From positions 9,140-26,976 of the forward strand of contig JAAAIG010000536.1 in assembly GCA_015852425.1 (NCBI GenBank): a DNA stretch of 17,837 bases, read 5' to 3'. Below the pieces are notes generated by a model, which had not been told where the DNA came from, did not search any database, and worked only from the letters and a program-made list of their open reading frames with translations. Source of the stretch: Gryganskiella cystojenkinii. Its lineage: Eukaryota; Mortierellomycota; Mortierellomycetes; Mortierellales; Mortierellaceae. This document shows positions 1 to 9,578 of the stretch, piece by piece (position 1 is the first letter of the stretch; each line of letters opens with the position of its first letter). Made by a program: the position numbers and the translations under genes.

Positions 1-592
1 AAAAAGGAATGAGCTCCTACGTGAGTCATGATACCATCGACCATACTGGAGACGACTTTACTGGTATCCAAAAGCGACTCGTTCACTCCTAGTTGAATAT
101 CCTGTGATCCCAAAAACATGGCATGTCCACCTAGATAACATCAGTGACATAAAACAGGTAAGAATCAGTTCATCGGGAACACAGGCCCTGCATGGCACTT
201 TGAAAGAATGAAAAGCTTGATAACTTACCCAGGTAGGCCACTGCAGTTTCGGTAGCAACACGAGTTCGTGTCGATCGTTTCGAGAACATTAAAGCCAAGG
301 TCTTTCCCGCCAGGGGTGCATCGCTTGGCTGTTTCAATACCTTTGCCTGGTGTTTGAAACGACAAGCGGCTTGGATGACGCTGGATAGTTGTTCAGGAGA
401 GAGATCGTTGTCCGTCAAGAGATGGTTGACTCCGGTCACGGCGGGAACGTCGTCAGTAGAATAAGTCTTTTGTTGTTTTTGCTGACAGGCAGAAACATGG
501 AATGAACTCGCGGCCGAGATCGAGACAAGGGCAGGAGGAGGTGTTGTTGTGGTTCCGATGGTTACTGAACGACGGAGAATGGATTGAAACAT
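1..592 (-). CDS. Ornithine carbamoyltransferase, mitochondrial-type, 5' part (partial gene)
   Basis: Makes citrulline from ornithine and carbamoyl phosphate in arginine biosynthesis. Exon 1 is 592-229 and exon 2 is 130-1, continuing off the window. The 98-nt intron 131-228 has a GTAAGT donor and a TAG acceptor, and phase 1 is kept across it (Gly codon). 164 residues are visible of a family that is usually about 330-360. The carbamoyl-phosphate loop S-T-R-T-R lies at residues 107-111 within FSKRSTRTR. After the junction comes [18 protein letters not shown], a hallmark of ornithine rather than aspartate carbamoyltransferases. The first 45 or so residues are rich in R, S, T and A and poor in acidic residues, as in a mitochondrial presequence. 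The ATG at 592 was chosen because the in-frame upstream stretch contains the TATA box and is probably untranscribed. The fungal gene is called ARG3, argB or arg-12 depending on species, so no symbol is given. Confidence 0.93.
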
Positions 593-1028
593 GGTAGCAG
601 ACGGTAGGATACAGAAAAAGGAAAATAGGCGAAGTGGTCGAGGCAGGGAAAAAGAGACAAAAGTAAGAACGGAATGAAGAACAAAAGAAAGGGAAAAGGG
701 ACCATTTTTATACCAGCGACGATCTTTCCCGTCCACCCCTTCGACTCACAGTGAGATGGTCTGAGTGCACCTCTGAGCTGAAAGTTTAAATTTGGATAGC
801 AGTCACACTGCACGTGCATGGTGTGCGCGATGAGAAAAGGTTGTCGCCAAGGACAAAAAGATTTGTGGGGAAAGTGAAAAAAAACCCTCTCCTTTCTTTT
901 CTTCCCTCTCTTTTTTTCCCACCTCCTCAATTCTCTCTCTCCTCGTTTTCTTTGCCAAGCCAAAAACCGTTTGACTCCCTCCACATTCTCGCACGCACTC
1001 TCATCCATTCTTGGAGCTGCAGTGACAA
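593..1028. promoter_or_regulatory. Divergent intergenic promoter between the carbamoyltransferase and F-box/PP2-like genes
   Basis: 436 bases separate the two divergent start codons. Besides the minus-strand TATA box, the right half (about 880-960) is a long pyrimidine-rich tract on the plus strand, typical of fungal promoters and leaders. Two one-mismatch relatives of the Gcn4/CPC1 site TGACTCA occur: CGACTCA at 742-748 and TGACTCC at 972-978. No exact site was seen, so general amino acid control is only a possibility. Confidence 0.4.
704..712 (-). promoter_or_regulatory. TATA box of the ornithine carbamoyltransferase gene
   Basis: The minus strand reads TATAAAAAT about 112 bases upstream of the ATG at 592. 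Spacing to the start codon leaves room for a leader of about 80 bases. Assigned by consensus only. Confidence 0.5.
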
Positions 1029-3348
1029 ATGACACAACACAAGTCCTCGACCAGAAATGGCGGCGACATGTCCAACACCATGGCCCACATGGACGCTGCC
1101 GCCCCCACCATCTCTGCCAACACCACATCCAACCCCTCGACCTCAAGTCACTGTGGAGACCCACCATTGCGTCTGCTGGACCTTCCCGTCGAAGTTCTCA
1201 TGCAAGTCTCCCTCGAACTTTCCTGTGTCGACTTTAGTAGATTCCTCCAGACCAATCGAGCTCTCCACAACGCCTTGAACACACACTATATCTGGCACCA
1301 ACGGTTCCTGATCCGCTTCGGTCAACCTTTGCTCACGACCAAGTTGAGAGAACTCGGTCTCTTGCATCAAGAGCCTGAGCAGCAGCCTCAGGAAGGAGAA
1401 GACAACGATGACGACGATGACGAAGTAGGTCACAGCAGCGCACAATCAACACCTCCGCCGACCACAACAACGGGTTCTTCCTCGGATTATTTTAATAATC
1501 ATCAAGCCAGTCAATCGACGTCGACAACATCCTCGACGCCTTCGTCTTTTATTTCTGATGGCCATAATTCCTCGACAGCATCCTCACCAAGGATCAGTCC
1601 CTCGAGATCAAACGACAACAGTCCGAGGGATTTGAAAGGCAAAGGCAAGAAGATCGAGTTTGATATCCGAAAGACCAACGGTGCCTCGAAGGAAGTGCTG
1701 ATCGACCTTTACCGGGAACTGAGTAAGTTTGACCACATAAAAGTGCGCGCGGAAGAAGAAGAAGAGCGGGGTGATGCGGTACCCAGCCAGTGGGAATATC
1801 ATGTTTTCGCTAATGGGAAAAGTTTACCACTTTTGCTCTCAACAACCAAAAAATCAAAACACCCCTTTATGAATTGCGTGTATGTACAGCACGATGAGCA
1901 CATTCGCACCACCGTCCTTTTTTTTTTTTTTTTTTTTTGTTACGGTTGTGCAGCTTTCCCGCGGTCCCCACTTTTTATTCTCTGCAGATACATTTCATGT
2001 TTTGATTGTCACACCATGCTGCACCCCCCCTTATTTCCCCACAACATTCAAACCCACACAAAAAAAAACAAAATTCCCGGGTCTCCATTTGTTCTGTGGT
2101 GGTCGCACAGAGCCTTCTCAAGTTCTCAAGTTTTAACTCTTTGCATTATTGTGCGTATGATTTTAATGTTGTCGCTATAGTGAAACTGACGATACCAGCC
2201 GATAAAATGGCGATTGTTCATTTGGGAAACCGATATTGGAGGATGGTTGGCAGCAGTGCGAGTCAGTTCGGGAAACTAGCTCAGTTGGATTCAGTCTGGT
2301 GGATGGATGTGGCGGCAACATTTGCTTCTGTCCCCAAAGGACGATACAAGGTCCAATGGCGACTCCAGGTCAAGAGTGAGGCACCGGTTGTGGGTTCCGA
2401 GTTCAGAGTCGTTCTCTTTGACCGGTGGGACGTAAGTCGATATCATTTGCTACTAAATATGCACTTTGCATCATGTTTACCTTTCTCACTTTTTTAAAAC
2501 TTTTTTTATTCTTTTTAGCCTGAGACTGGTATCAACTCAGGACTGCAGTCAATGAAGTTCAAACCGAAGAGCATGCATGAGTTTACTCAACAGACGGATT
2601 CACTGATTACCAAGACGGATCGACAACCGTTCCGGAGACTGTTCAAAGGAAGTTTTACCATCCTGGAGTTACCTGGTGAATTGGTCATTGACGAAGAATA
2701 CTCGGGCGTCTATGTTCAAATTCGTAATCATGATGGGTAAGCCGGGTCCTATTGTAAAAGAATGAAATCAGAGATAAACTGAGTTCAATATTGACCCTTT
2801 TTATATTGCAATTTTCCGATGCTGTGTCAATTAGGTGGAAGTCTGGGTTGAGCATCGACTTTGTTCGTCTCGTGGATATGGATGACCCAGCCAAGGAAGC
2901 GGAGCTATTGGTCAGACGCGTGGATCCTTCGCCCTATGATGAGGAAGTTAACGATGAGGGTGAGAATGACTATCCCTCATCCTCCTCGTCAGCATCGCAT
3001 TCTTGGCTCCCGTCTACGTTTGGCATCAACCCTCGTGTACCAATGAACCCATTGGCGTTCCGCTCCAGAGGTGTGCGTCAGTTCCATCCTGTAACGGATC
3101 CTTCAATTTTGAATGTTGGAGCACGGTCACCTACAACGCCAGGGGCATTCACATCACAGTCCGGACCCGGATCCGCGTCCTTGCCTCCTGGTGCACAGGG
3201 CGACACGTCATCATCAACCACCAGTGCTCAACCAAGGAGCAATAGCAGCAACAATCGAGGAGGCGGCGCAGCGGGTGACCAGTTTGAATGGTACAAATTC
3301 TTTGCTGTGCTGTTCTTGTACTGTTTGTACGTCGCTTGGACGCGATAG
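1029..3348 (+). CDS. F-box protein with PP2-like domain and C-terminal membrane anchor
   Basis: Predicted substrate receptor of an SCF ubiquitin ligase, 558 residues. Exons are 1029-1722, 2181-2431, 2519-2736 and 2835-3348. All donors are GTAAGY, acceptors are AG, and phases 1, 0 and 2 match. The F-box spans about residues 48-95 (LRLLDLPVEVLMQVSLELS onward). Residues 115-205 are a low-complexity acidic and Ser/Thr linker. Residues about 240-460 resemble the phloem protein 2 fold: RYWRM near the start, VWWMDV, PKGRYKVQWRL, and the closing GWKSGLSIDFVRLVD. A second Ser/Pro/Gly-rich linker leads to a hydrophobic segment at about 543-556 (FFAVLFLYCLYVAW) with only Thr-Arg after it, the layout of a tail-anchored protein facing the cytosol. 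A later in-frame ATG at residue 14 could also start translation. F-box plus PP2 is established in plants; the membrane tail is unusual. Target and membrane are unknown. Confidence 0.85.
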
Positions 3349-3659
3349 TATCTTGAGAACGAGATTCCTTTTTGTCTAATCTCGTCCCTCCTTATCCTCA
3401 TCACGTCATCACTACTACCACACACATACAATTCTTATTAGTAACGTCATTTAGAGATGAGTGCCCAATGCCCCCATCCTGATATGTCGTCAATTCTTTA
3501 TGTTCCTAACTCGATGGTCCAATATCGTTGTGACCAACCAAATATCCCAGCTACCCATTATCCAATTTTGAATCATTTCCATGCACTCCTCATCATACTG
3601 TACATAAATATTTGTATAATTTTTATAATCTCGAGATACTTCTATCCTCGACTGGACGT
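3349..3659. other. Convergent 3' intergenic region
   Basis: 311 bases between two converging genes, AT-rich toward 3600-3640. No gene is seen, and no canonical AATAAA was found for either gene. Both 3' UTRs probably end here and may overlap. Confidence 0.5.
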
Positions 3660-4894
3660 TCAGCTAAACATTTTGCTGTAGGTCGCCTTCTCCTTCTTGA
3701 TATATGCCGCACGCTTGCTGCTGATGACGGTCAAGAGACTTGTGAACGTGGCATCGTTGGGTGCGAGGTCCAATCCTTTTTGAGCGGTCTTCTTGGCATC
3801 ATCAAACTCCTGAAGTCCCAAATAAGCTTGAGCCATTCTGTAAATGACCTTGACATTTCCTTCTTGAATGTCCAAAGCGGCCAAGCAAGCATCCAGAGCC
3901 TCGGCATGATCGTTCAATTTCAGACAGGCAGCGGCTTGGTTGGACAAAAGAGCGATTCTGAGAGGGGTGGCGACATCTTTTTGTTCGTCAGTGCCATCAC
4001 GCATATCCCGGAGGAGGTTCGCACCTTCCTCGTAAGCACGAGCAGCAGCGGCGTTGTCCCCTTGTTTGAAGGCGGCGTTTCCGAGGTCCTTCTTCTTTGC
4101 GGCGAGATCCAACTTTGCCTTGGGAGAGTCGGCGGACTGTTTTTGTTATAGACAACAAAGGCAAGTTTTTTTAGTTATTGTGTTCAGGTCTGAGAGAACA
4201 CCTCAGGGACACAATAATAGGTGATTAAGTAAGGGATGTGTCGATTTTTGTTCTTGTTCTTACCTCCTGGAAACTGAGCAATTCGACCTCGAACTTGAGG
4301 TACGAGTTTCCGGGGATCTTGGGAGGGGAACCGCCGGCGCCATAACCGTATTCGGGGGCGCAGACGAGTTCAGCCAATTCACCAATCTTCATGGTGATCA
4401 CACCTTCGTCCCATCCCTTGATGACCTGGCCTAATAATAAACATGAAAAAGAAGACGATCGCGTTAAACCACAAAAAAAAAGAGCCAACTGACAAGCAGA
4501 CATTGTCTCGAAGAAGCATAATTGATCTTTTGATCTGTGTCTATAAGCGTTCAGTTCAGTCTTACCAACACCGAGCTTGAAGGTGAAAGGGGAAGAGCGA
4601 TCGCGCGAAGAGTCAAATTTGTCACCGGTAGTGAAGATGGTACCGACATAGTGGACTATATAAAATCAAACAATGGGACCCCGTTAGTGTTTTTCTTTTT
4701 TTACCGCTTAAAGACGATGGTCTCAAAAAAAATGGAAACGAAAACGAAATGCAAATCCTTTTATTGCGGTTTTGTGTACCATTAACGCTTGAACGAGCCA
4801 CGGGGGATTCGCCAGAGCCCTCCTTGAGGATCTTTTTCCAGAGGAGTCCATCAACGATGGGCAGGTAGTCTTCGGGAATGTGAACGTCGGTCAT
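3660..4894 (-). CDS. FKBP-type peptidyl-prolyl isomerase with TPR domain (Hsp90 co-chaperone type)
   Basis: A 282-residue FK506-binding prolyl isomerase with one catalytic domain and a TPR domain. Exons on the minus strand are 4894-4780, 4655-4566, 4430-4264 and 4136-3660. Introns are 124, 135 and 127 nt, and the phases (1, 1, 0) fit. FKBP residues 28-122 keep the usual pocket: Y41, F52-D53, F62, V71-I72, W75, Y98 and the G-S-P-P-K-I-P loop. Residues about 132-275 form three TPR units. K140/N144, N190 and K220/R224 fit the two-carboxylate clamp that binds the C-terminal EEVD of Hsp90 or Hsp70. It resembles a shortened FKBP51/52: the second FKBP domain is absent and nothing like a calmodulin-binding tail is seen. 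Probably cytosolic, since no signal peptide is present. Intron 1 has a weak donor (GTACAC), but the joined reading N-V-H-Y-V-G matches the family. Confidence 0.92.
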
Positions 4895-5765
4895 GATGTT
4901 TCCAGAGTTTTTTGGTAATTGATTGAAGGTGAGAATGTGAATGAAAGTAGAAGAAGTGAACTGAAAAGTTGCATGCAATCCCAGAGAACATCATCGATCT
5001 TTTCGAGAAGCTGTCCCTGGGAAATGATTTGTGACTGCGATTTTGAATCAAACGCGTTCTTTTTCAAGAGTTGATCTGGAGGAAATCCGGGTTGCAAGCA
5101 CCTCTTCAGTCTGGAGTCGTTTTTCGACTGACTATATCATTCTACGACCTCTGGCCCCTTGTCTGGGCCTACAGTTGATGCACATGCAAATTGTCTCGGA
5201 TCGAGGTCCTAGAGTTGAGACCCTGATCCGTGCTAGAAGCCTTAAGATTCACAAAATGAAAACATTCTGGTTCAGGAGTACTTGGATTGGATCTGTTATA
5301 GTTACGAACCCTTGGACGGCTGAGAACCTTTCAAGGATGTTGAAACCCTTGAAAGCGACTCTGATAGTGGAGATAATCCATGAGGTACGCCGAGGCAAAA
5401 GAATGCATTGCAGTACCGACCCTAAGGCATCTCAGTGAGGCGAGAATAAATTTTCTTCCTTTGGGCTGTGCAATGAGGAACAAGATTGGCTCTTATTTTT
5501 TCTTGTTGAAGGGGGTGATCTGTACATAGTGTCCACTCCGCTTTACGCTCATATGCCTCCTTCACATCCCCGCCGCACTCGACAGTAAGGTTTTGCCACT
5601 CTCATCGTCCGCCACCATCCATCCAAAAAAAACAATAAAATTGTCCCAGTGCAGCGCTTTTCCCTTTTTTGCTTTTTTCTTCTTCTCGACTCTCCTTTCA
5701 AGTCCACTATTCTCTCATTCGATTCCCCCTCCTCCCTCCCTCCCCTCCTCCTTTTCTCCACCATC
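4895..5765. other. Divergent intergenic region with an unresolved open frame
   Basis: 871 bases between the FKBP and F-box/LRR start codons. The right 180 bases are pyrimidine-rich and look like promoter and leader of the gene at 5766. A plus-strand frame open at 5031-5438 could give 135 residues, but it matches no family I recognise and has no clear promoter or splice support. Another plus frame across the same stretch has leucine-rich pieces broken by several stops, so a decayed F-box/LRR fragment is conceivable. I do not call a gene. Confidence 0.35.
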
Positions 5766-7613
5766 ATGCCCAAGAGACAACGATCAGGTACCGGACGATC
5801 ATCTGCTCGTCCTCAAAAGCAGCAACGGTCAGAGCAGCAACAGGAACATAATCATCACCGTGCTTTGGCCATCCCGGAAATCATCTTGCTCATCGGCGAG
5901 CATCTAGACAAAAAACCCCGCGTTGCCTGTCTTCGTTTGAACAGAATATTCCACCAGACACTCCTCAGTCAATTATGGAAATCAAGCATCCTGTCGGAGG
6001 AGCCAATCGGGCCTGACTATCCTGAACTCGAGAGTCACTCGAGCTTGGTCAAGGAGCTGACAATCACGGGCACCTTCACGTCGAATCCTATGAGTCGAAT
6101 CCTCTCGCGTCTTCAATGCGAAAACCTTTCGGTCTTGACCGTGACTCATCGCCGATTCAAACAAAAGCCCATGGCCATGATGATTGAGCGACACAAGGAC
6201 ACTCTCCAGGCCGTCCATTACACGATCCATGACGATTTCGTACTCTCTGAAGACTTGATGAAAGCCCTACCGTCCTGTGGTCAATTGAAGGAGCTGTCAA
6301 TCAAACCTCTCTTTTTTGAGACACCGAACCAGTTTCTGGATCAATACGTGCGCTTGTGGTCTCGTCTCAAGGTCCTTACCCTCGGTGAAGTCAGGTTCTT
6401 AGGTCCCGAAGAGGGTAAGAAAACGAGGAAACAAAGGACGTTGTCACGCTGGGATGCAATCCATCCGAGTCAGTCCTTGGCGGTTGCTGCAACTATAGTT
6501 CAATTGAGGGAACTCGGCCCGCTGTCCGGAATGCAAGACATTTCTTTGGATGATGGCCAAAAAACAGTGATAGTCGAGCTACTAGTAGCAATGATCCAAA
6601 AGTGTCCTGATCTGGTTCGATTACGTTGGGATGTGCATCAACGGAGTTACCCGATTTTGGAGGAACCAATGGTGGTCTTAGCGAGCCCGACCGCGACGAC
6701 AAGAATGAGCACGAGCTCGAATACTGGCGGCCACAGTGGCGATGCGGGACCTGACCAGAGCCCTTTTTATTCCCCACGAGCACTCGAATCCTTGGTAATG
6801 ATAAACACCAAGTTTCGAGGTGAGGACCTCGATCGGCTCTTGAAAAACACAAGACCACAGACCCTACGAAAGCTCGATTTCCGTCGGACGCCTTTCGATC
6901 TTGCGTGTTGGACAGTGCTCAAGAGTGACAGGTCCCTTCCTCGCGCACATGCAGCAGGTCCAGATTCCCAACTCCAGGTCGCAGTCTTCCAACAACATCC
7001 TCAGGTGCCTAGAGAACCCTTAGCAGCTGGGCTTACGTCCCTGATCCTCCAAAATTGTCCACTGGTGACGAGTCTGATGGTGCAGGACATGTTGTGTACG
7101 ATGCCAAAATTGCGAACCTTTGCCGCCGATTTTATTTTCGGTTACGATATCGTCGAGGACGATCGAGCCTGGGTCTGTAACGGACTAGAAAAGTTGGCTT
7201 TGCCTTTCATCATGAACCCGCCACCGGACCTGGACGAAGAAGAAGCCGAACGTTCAAGGATAGGGAACCAAGACGCGATCCTGACCCAGTTCTCGCGGCT
7301 TGAACGACTTGAGATCCTGGATCTGAATATCAAGCAGCATCAATTATTTAACCGGAAAACGAACAAGTGGTTGACAGCCAAGGACGCTCTTGGACTCGAA
7401 TTGACGCTGGACCATGGGTTGGATCAACTGAGGTCGTTGAGACGGATCCTGTTTATCAGAGATGTGTTCAACTCGGGTACAATCTGGGGCCCTGCCGAGA
7501 TCGAGTGGTGCTTGGCGCACTGGAAACGGATGTTGTTGAGCCCTGGTGATACCAAGGAAAAGCGAAAGATGAATGATGCTATCTACTGGAACTGGCGTCA
7601 TGTGGAATTTTGA
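5766..7613 (+). CDS. F-box/leucine-rich-repeat-like protein
   Basis: A single-exon gene for 615 residues, a likely SCF ubiquitin-ligase substrate receptor. The ATG lies in a good context (CCACCATCATGC) after a C/T-rich leader; the in-frame upstream extension is pyrimidine-tract sequence without an ATG. Residues 1-32 are basic and Q-rich (PKRQR), possibly a nuclear signal. The F-box covers about 34-76 (ALAIPEIILLIGEHLDKKP to LLSQLW). The rest is irregular leucine-rich repeat sequence (LKELSIKPLFF, LRKLDFRRTPFDL, LRTFAADF, LERLEILDLNI), ending with LGLELTLDHGLDQLRSLRRI and a W-C-L-A-H-W segment. Residues about 345-370 are a Ser/Thr/Gly insert. This style of protein is heavily expanded in Mortierellaceae. 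A decayed paralogue on the same strand lies at 12792-14421. The substrate cannot be inferred. Confidence 0.85.
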   Translation: MPKRQRSGTGRSSARPQKQQRSEQQQEHNHHRALAIPEIILLIGEHLDKKPRVACLRLNRIFHQTLLSQLWKSSILSEEPIGPDYPELESHSSLVKELTITGTFTSNPMSRILSRLQCENLSVLTVTHRRFKQKPMAMMIERHKDTLQAVHYTIHDDFVLSEDLMKALPSCGQLKELSIKPLFFETPNQFLDQYVRLWSRLKVLTLGEVRFLGPEEGKKTRKQRTLSRWDAIHPSQSLAVAATIVQLRELGPLSGMQDISLDDGQKTVIVELLVAMIQKCPDLVRLRWDVHQRSYPILEEPMVVLASPTATTRMSTSSNTGGHSGDAGPDQSPFYSPRALESLVMINTKFRGEDLDRLLKNTRPQTLRKLDFRRTPFDLACWTVLKSDRSLPRAHAAGPDSQLQVAVFQQHPQVPREPLAAGLTSLILQNCPLVTSLMVQDMLCTMPKLRTFAADFIFGYDIVEDDRAWVCNGLEKLALPFIMNPPPDLDEEEAERSRIGNQDAILTQFSRLERLEILDLNIKQHQLFNRKTNKWLTAKDALGLELTLDHGLDQLRSLRRILFIRDVFNSGTIWGPAEIEWCLAHWKRMLLSPGDTKEKRKMNDAIYWNWRHVEF

Positions 7614-7704
7614 AGAGGTGATAAGTAAACACAGAAATAGGCCTCTCTTATTTTGGTACGGAATGGAGTGTAAATAGATTCGGAGAAGGCGGTGAAGTGG
7701 GAGG

Positions 7705-7710
7705 AATAAA
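7705..7710 (+). terminator. Poly(A) signal of the F-box/LRR-like gene
   Basis: AATAAA about 92 bases after the stop codon at 7611-7613, inside an AT-rich stretch. Assigned by consensus and position. Confidence 0.5.
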
Positions 7711-7933
7711 TAACTTATACTTGCTGTTTTTCGTGCTTTTTTCGATGAGGGACCTTCTCGAACCTTAGCCTCGTGCGATTTTGAGGACATTTGGTCCGTG
7801 CATACCACGGCCTCACGTCAGCGGACAGCCACCCGAATTTCTGCCCGTCTTCTTTTTTTGAGTTCACTTGCTCATTCATTCTCTTTTTCCTTACATCATG
7901 CCCGACAATAGGTGACAACCAGGAACAAGAAAA

Positions 7934-8280
7934 TCAACCGAATCTTAGAGTCGATAAACTCACGAACTCAATCTTGACTCCAGCGGTCTTGTCCCCTACA
8001 GCTATTCCGTCCAAGTGCCATAGCTTGAGCAGCGTAGGCTGGATGGGAAGTATGATTTCCAGTTGAGTGTTCATTCGTCGACTGATCCGCTGTATTTGTA
8101 GTTGTGTACTATTCTCCAGTGGAAGTCGGAAGCATCGGTGTATAGATCCAAGTCCAATGGCTGTGGGATAAAGCTGTGGCCGTTCCAATCCTGTAGACTG
8201 TCGATCCGCAAGTAGAGCTCCTCTTTCGCTGCTGCTGAGAGGGAAGTTGTCAACGTCCATGTCTGATTCTGAGCCAGCGC
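7934..8280 (-). mobile_element. Degraded RNase H fragment of a DIRS-like (tyrosine-recombinase) retroelement
   Basis: Minus-strand reading from about 8280 gives TWTLTTSLSAAAKEELYL, then LQDWNGHSFIPQPLDLDL, then YTDASDFHWRIVHN. The order W...Ls..akeEL...W...L..WNG..f.P...l.lYTDASD..W is what I associate with the RT/RNase H connection of DIRS/Ngaro-type and related elements. The frame hits a stop after SGSVDE near 8071. Similarity appears to resume in another frame (LLKLWHLDGIAVGDKT to LSTLRFG, ending at 7934), where functional elements would have the D-N and F-G-G-T motifs, here eroded. No recombinase, full reverse transcriptase or terminal repeat was seen nearby. It is a relic, possibly brought in by an old insertion. 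Family assignment rests on motif memory, not a search. Confidence 0.5.
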
Positions 8281-9091
8281 TTGATTCTGAGACTGAATGA
8301 GCTGTTGAAAACAGAATCGGGCTGGAAAGACTGCTGGCGACTAAACTTGTTGACAACCACTATATATATTCATTTTCCAGTCAACAAAAAAAAAAAATAT
8401 TAGTAACAGCTGGCATAGTTCTTTTACTTGCCTTGCAATATCATTTCGACAGAAGAAGTAAGAAACAGCGACCCCTAGACTTTATTATTTGTTACTGAGA
8501 TACTGAGACGCGTCGCACGCGCGTCATTGAGTGGAGCGATTTTTTAGTGGGGGTGAAAGAGTGGGGCACTCGCTTTTGTCACTCCCAAAAGACTGTTCCA
8601 GGTCATTCGTTGAATGGGGAAGGGGGCTAGATGGCGTCAATGTAAACACAAAATGCTCCATGAATTATTGATCACCGCAGGTCCCCGGTAAAGTCCTTTT
8701 TTTCACGGGAACACTCCAAATAAGAGCCATCGTAAACTCGTCTCAATTGCACCACATCGCACACCCAGCTCTTGTCTCTCATTTACGCGTCGGGTACATC
8801 AGTCAAACCTGATTGGAGAAACACAATCACTACCCCTGGACCCGGCTCTCAACAATAAACATAAACAGAGACACGCCGCCTTTTTTTGTGTTTTTTTTTT
8901 AAGTCGTCTCTGTAGGGCACATAACATCATATCCATGTCCAAGCGTTGGACAGCGACAAATCTCAAAGACCTCAAGAGCAGAACCGACAGTTGCCTTTCG
9001 AACCGTGCCTCAGCGGGAGCCATGCTTTTTTTTGCTCAAAAATTTGTGAGCAATTTTCGTACTCCCTTCCTGTTTTCAAGCATGGAACACA

Positions 9092-9105
9092 TGCAGCTAG
9101 CTGCA
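9092..9105. repeat. Perfect 14-bp palindrome
   Basis: TGCAGCTAGCTGCA equals its own reverse complement. It stands alone in gene-free DNA about 840 bases upstream of the small secreted protein gene. Role unknown; a protein-binding site or chance are both possible. Confidence 0.6.
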
Positions 9106-9578
9106 GGAACGGTTGAGAGCACAGACAGGAAGGAGGTGTGGATTTGAAATTTTTGCCTTCAAAGGCACACCACTTTTTTTTAGATCGTTTGCGCAAAAAG
9201 ATGTTTGCACAACGTTCCGGTCGTTTGTCCAGAAGTTTTTGTTTTTTAATAAGTGCATTTCAAAAACCACACGTCGTAGTACAGCACACAAAAAAAGAAG
9301 CCTTACCCGGGAAAATGGCGCCACTCTCTTCAGGAATTGTTTGAGACCTTTCCTTTGAGCATTTCACAGAGAAGGGAAAGAAAGATTCATCAATGAGCTT
9401 TTTTCAATTGATGCTTCTACGGATTCGAATCAGTGAGTGCAAAAAAATAAAAAAAAAGTCGAGCCGGGATTTTCTCAGAAACCTCAATTCATACAATAGC
9501 AAACCTGATCCGATGGCGCGACCCGGCCCCCTCCCTTGATGGGTCCCTCCCTTTCAACTGTCCATCTGCCCCATCTCT

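Noticed and set aside
593..736. Longer N-terminus for the carbamoyltransferase using an ATG near 736
   Set aside because: The extension contains the TATA-like box and reads as pyrimidine-tract translation; the ATG at 592 starts a normal mitochondrial presequence.
3612..4151. Plus-strand open frame of 179 codons
   Set aside because: Antisense to the TPR exon of the FKBP gene, whose protein similarity and splice sites are clear.
5649..5765. In-frame extension upstream of the F-box/LRR-like gene
   Set aside because: It begins at a non-ATG codon and encodes only Ser/Phe/Pro/Leu-rich translation of a C/T tract; the ATG at 5766 has a good context.
8799..9358. Several overlapping open frames of 60-80 codons on both strands
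   Set aside because: Composition is dominated by Lys/Phe/Arg from A/T tracts, with no family match and no splice or promoter support.
9411..9440. Possible tRNA T-arm (GGATTCGAATC)
   Set aside because: No acceptor stem, anticodon arm or D-arm could be placed around it; a chance match.
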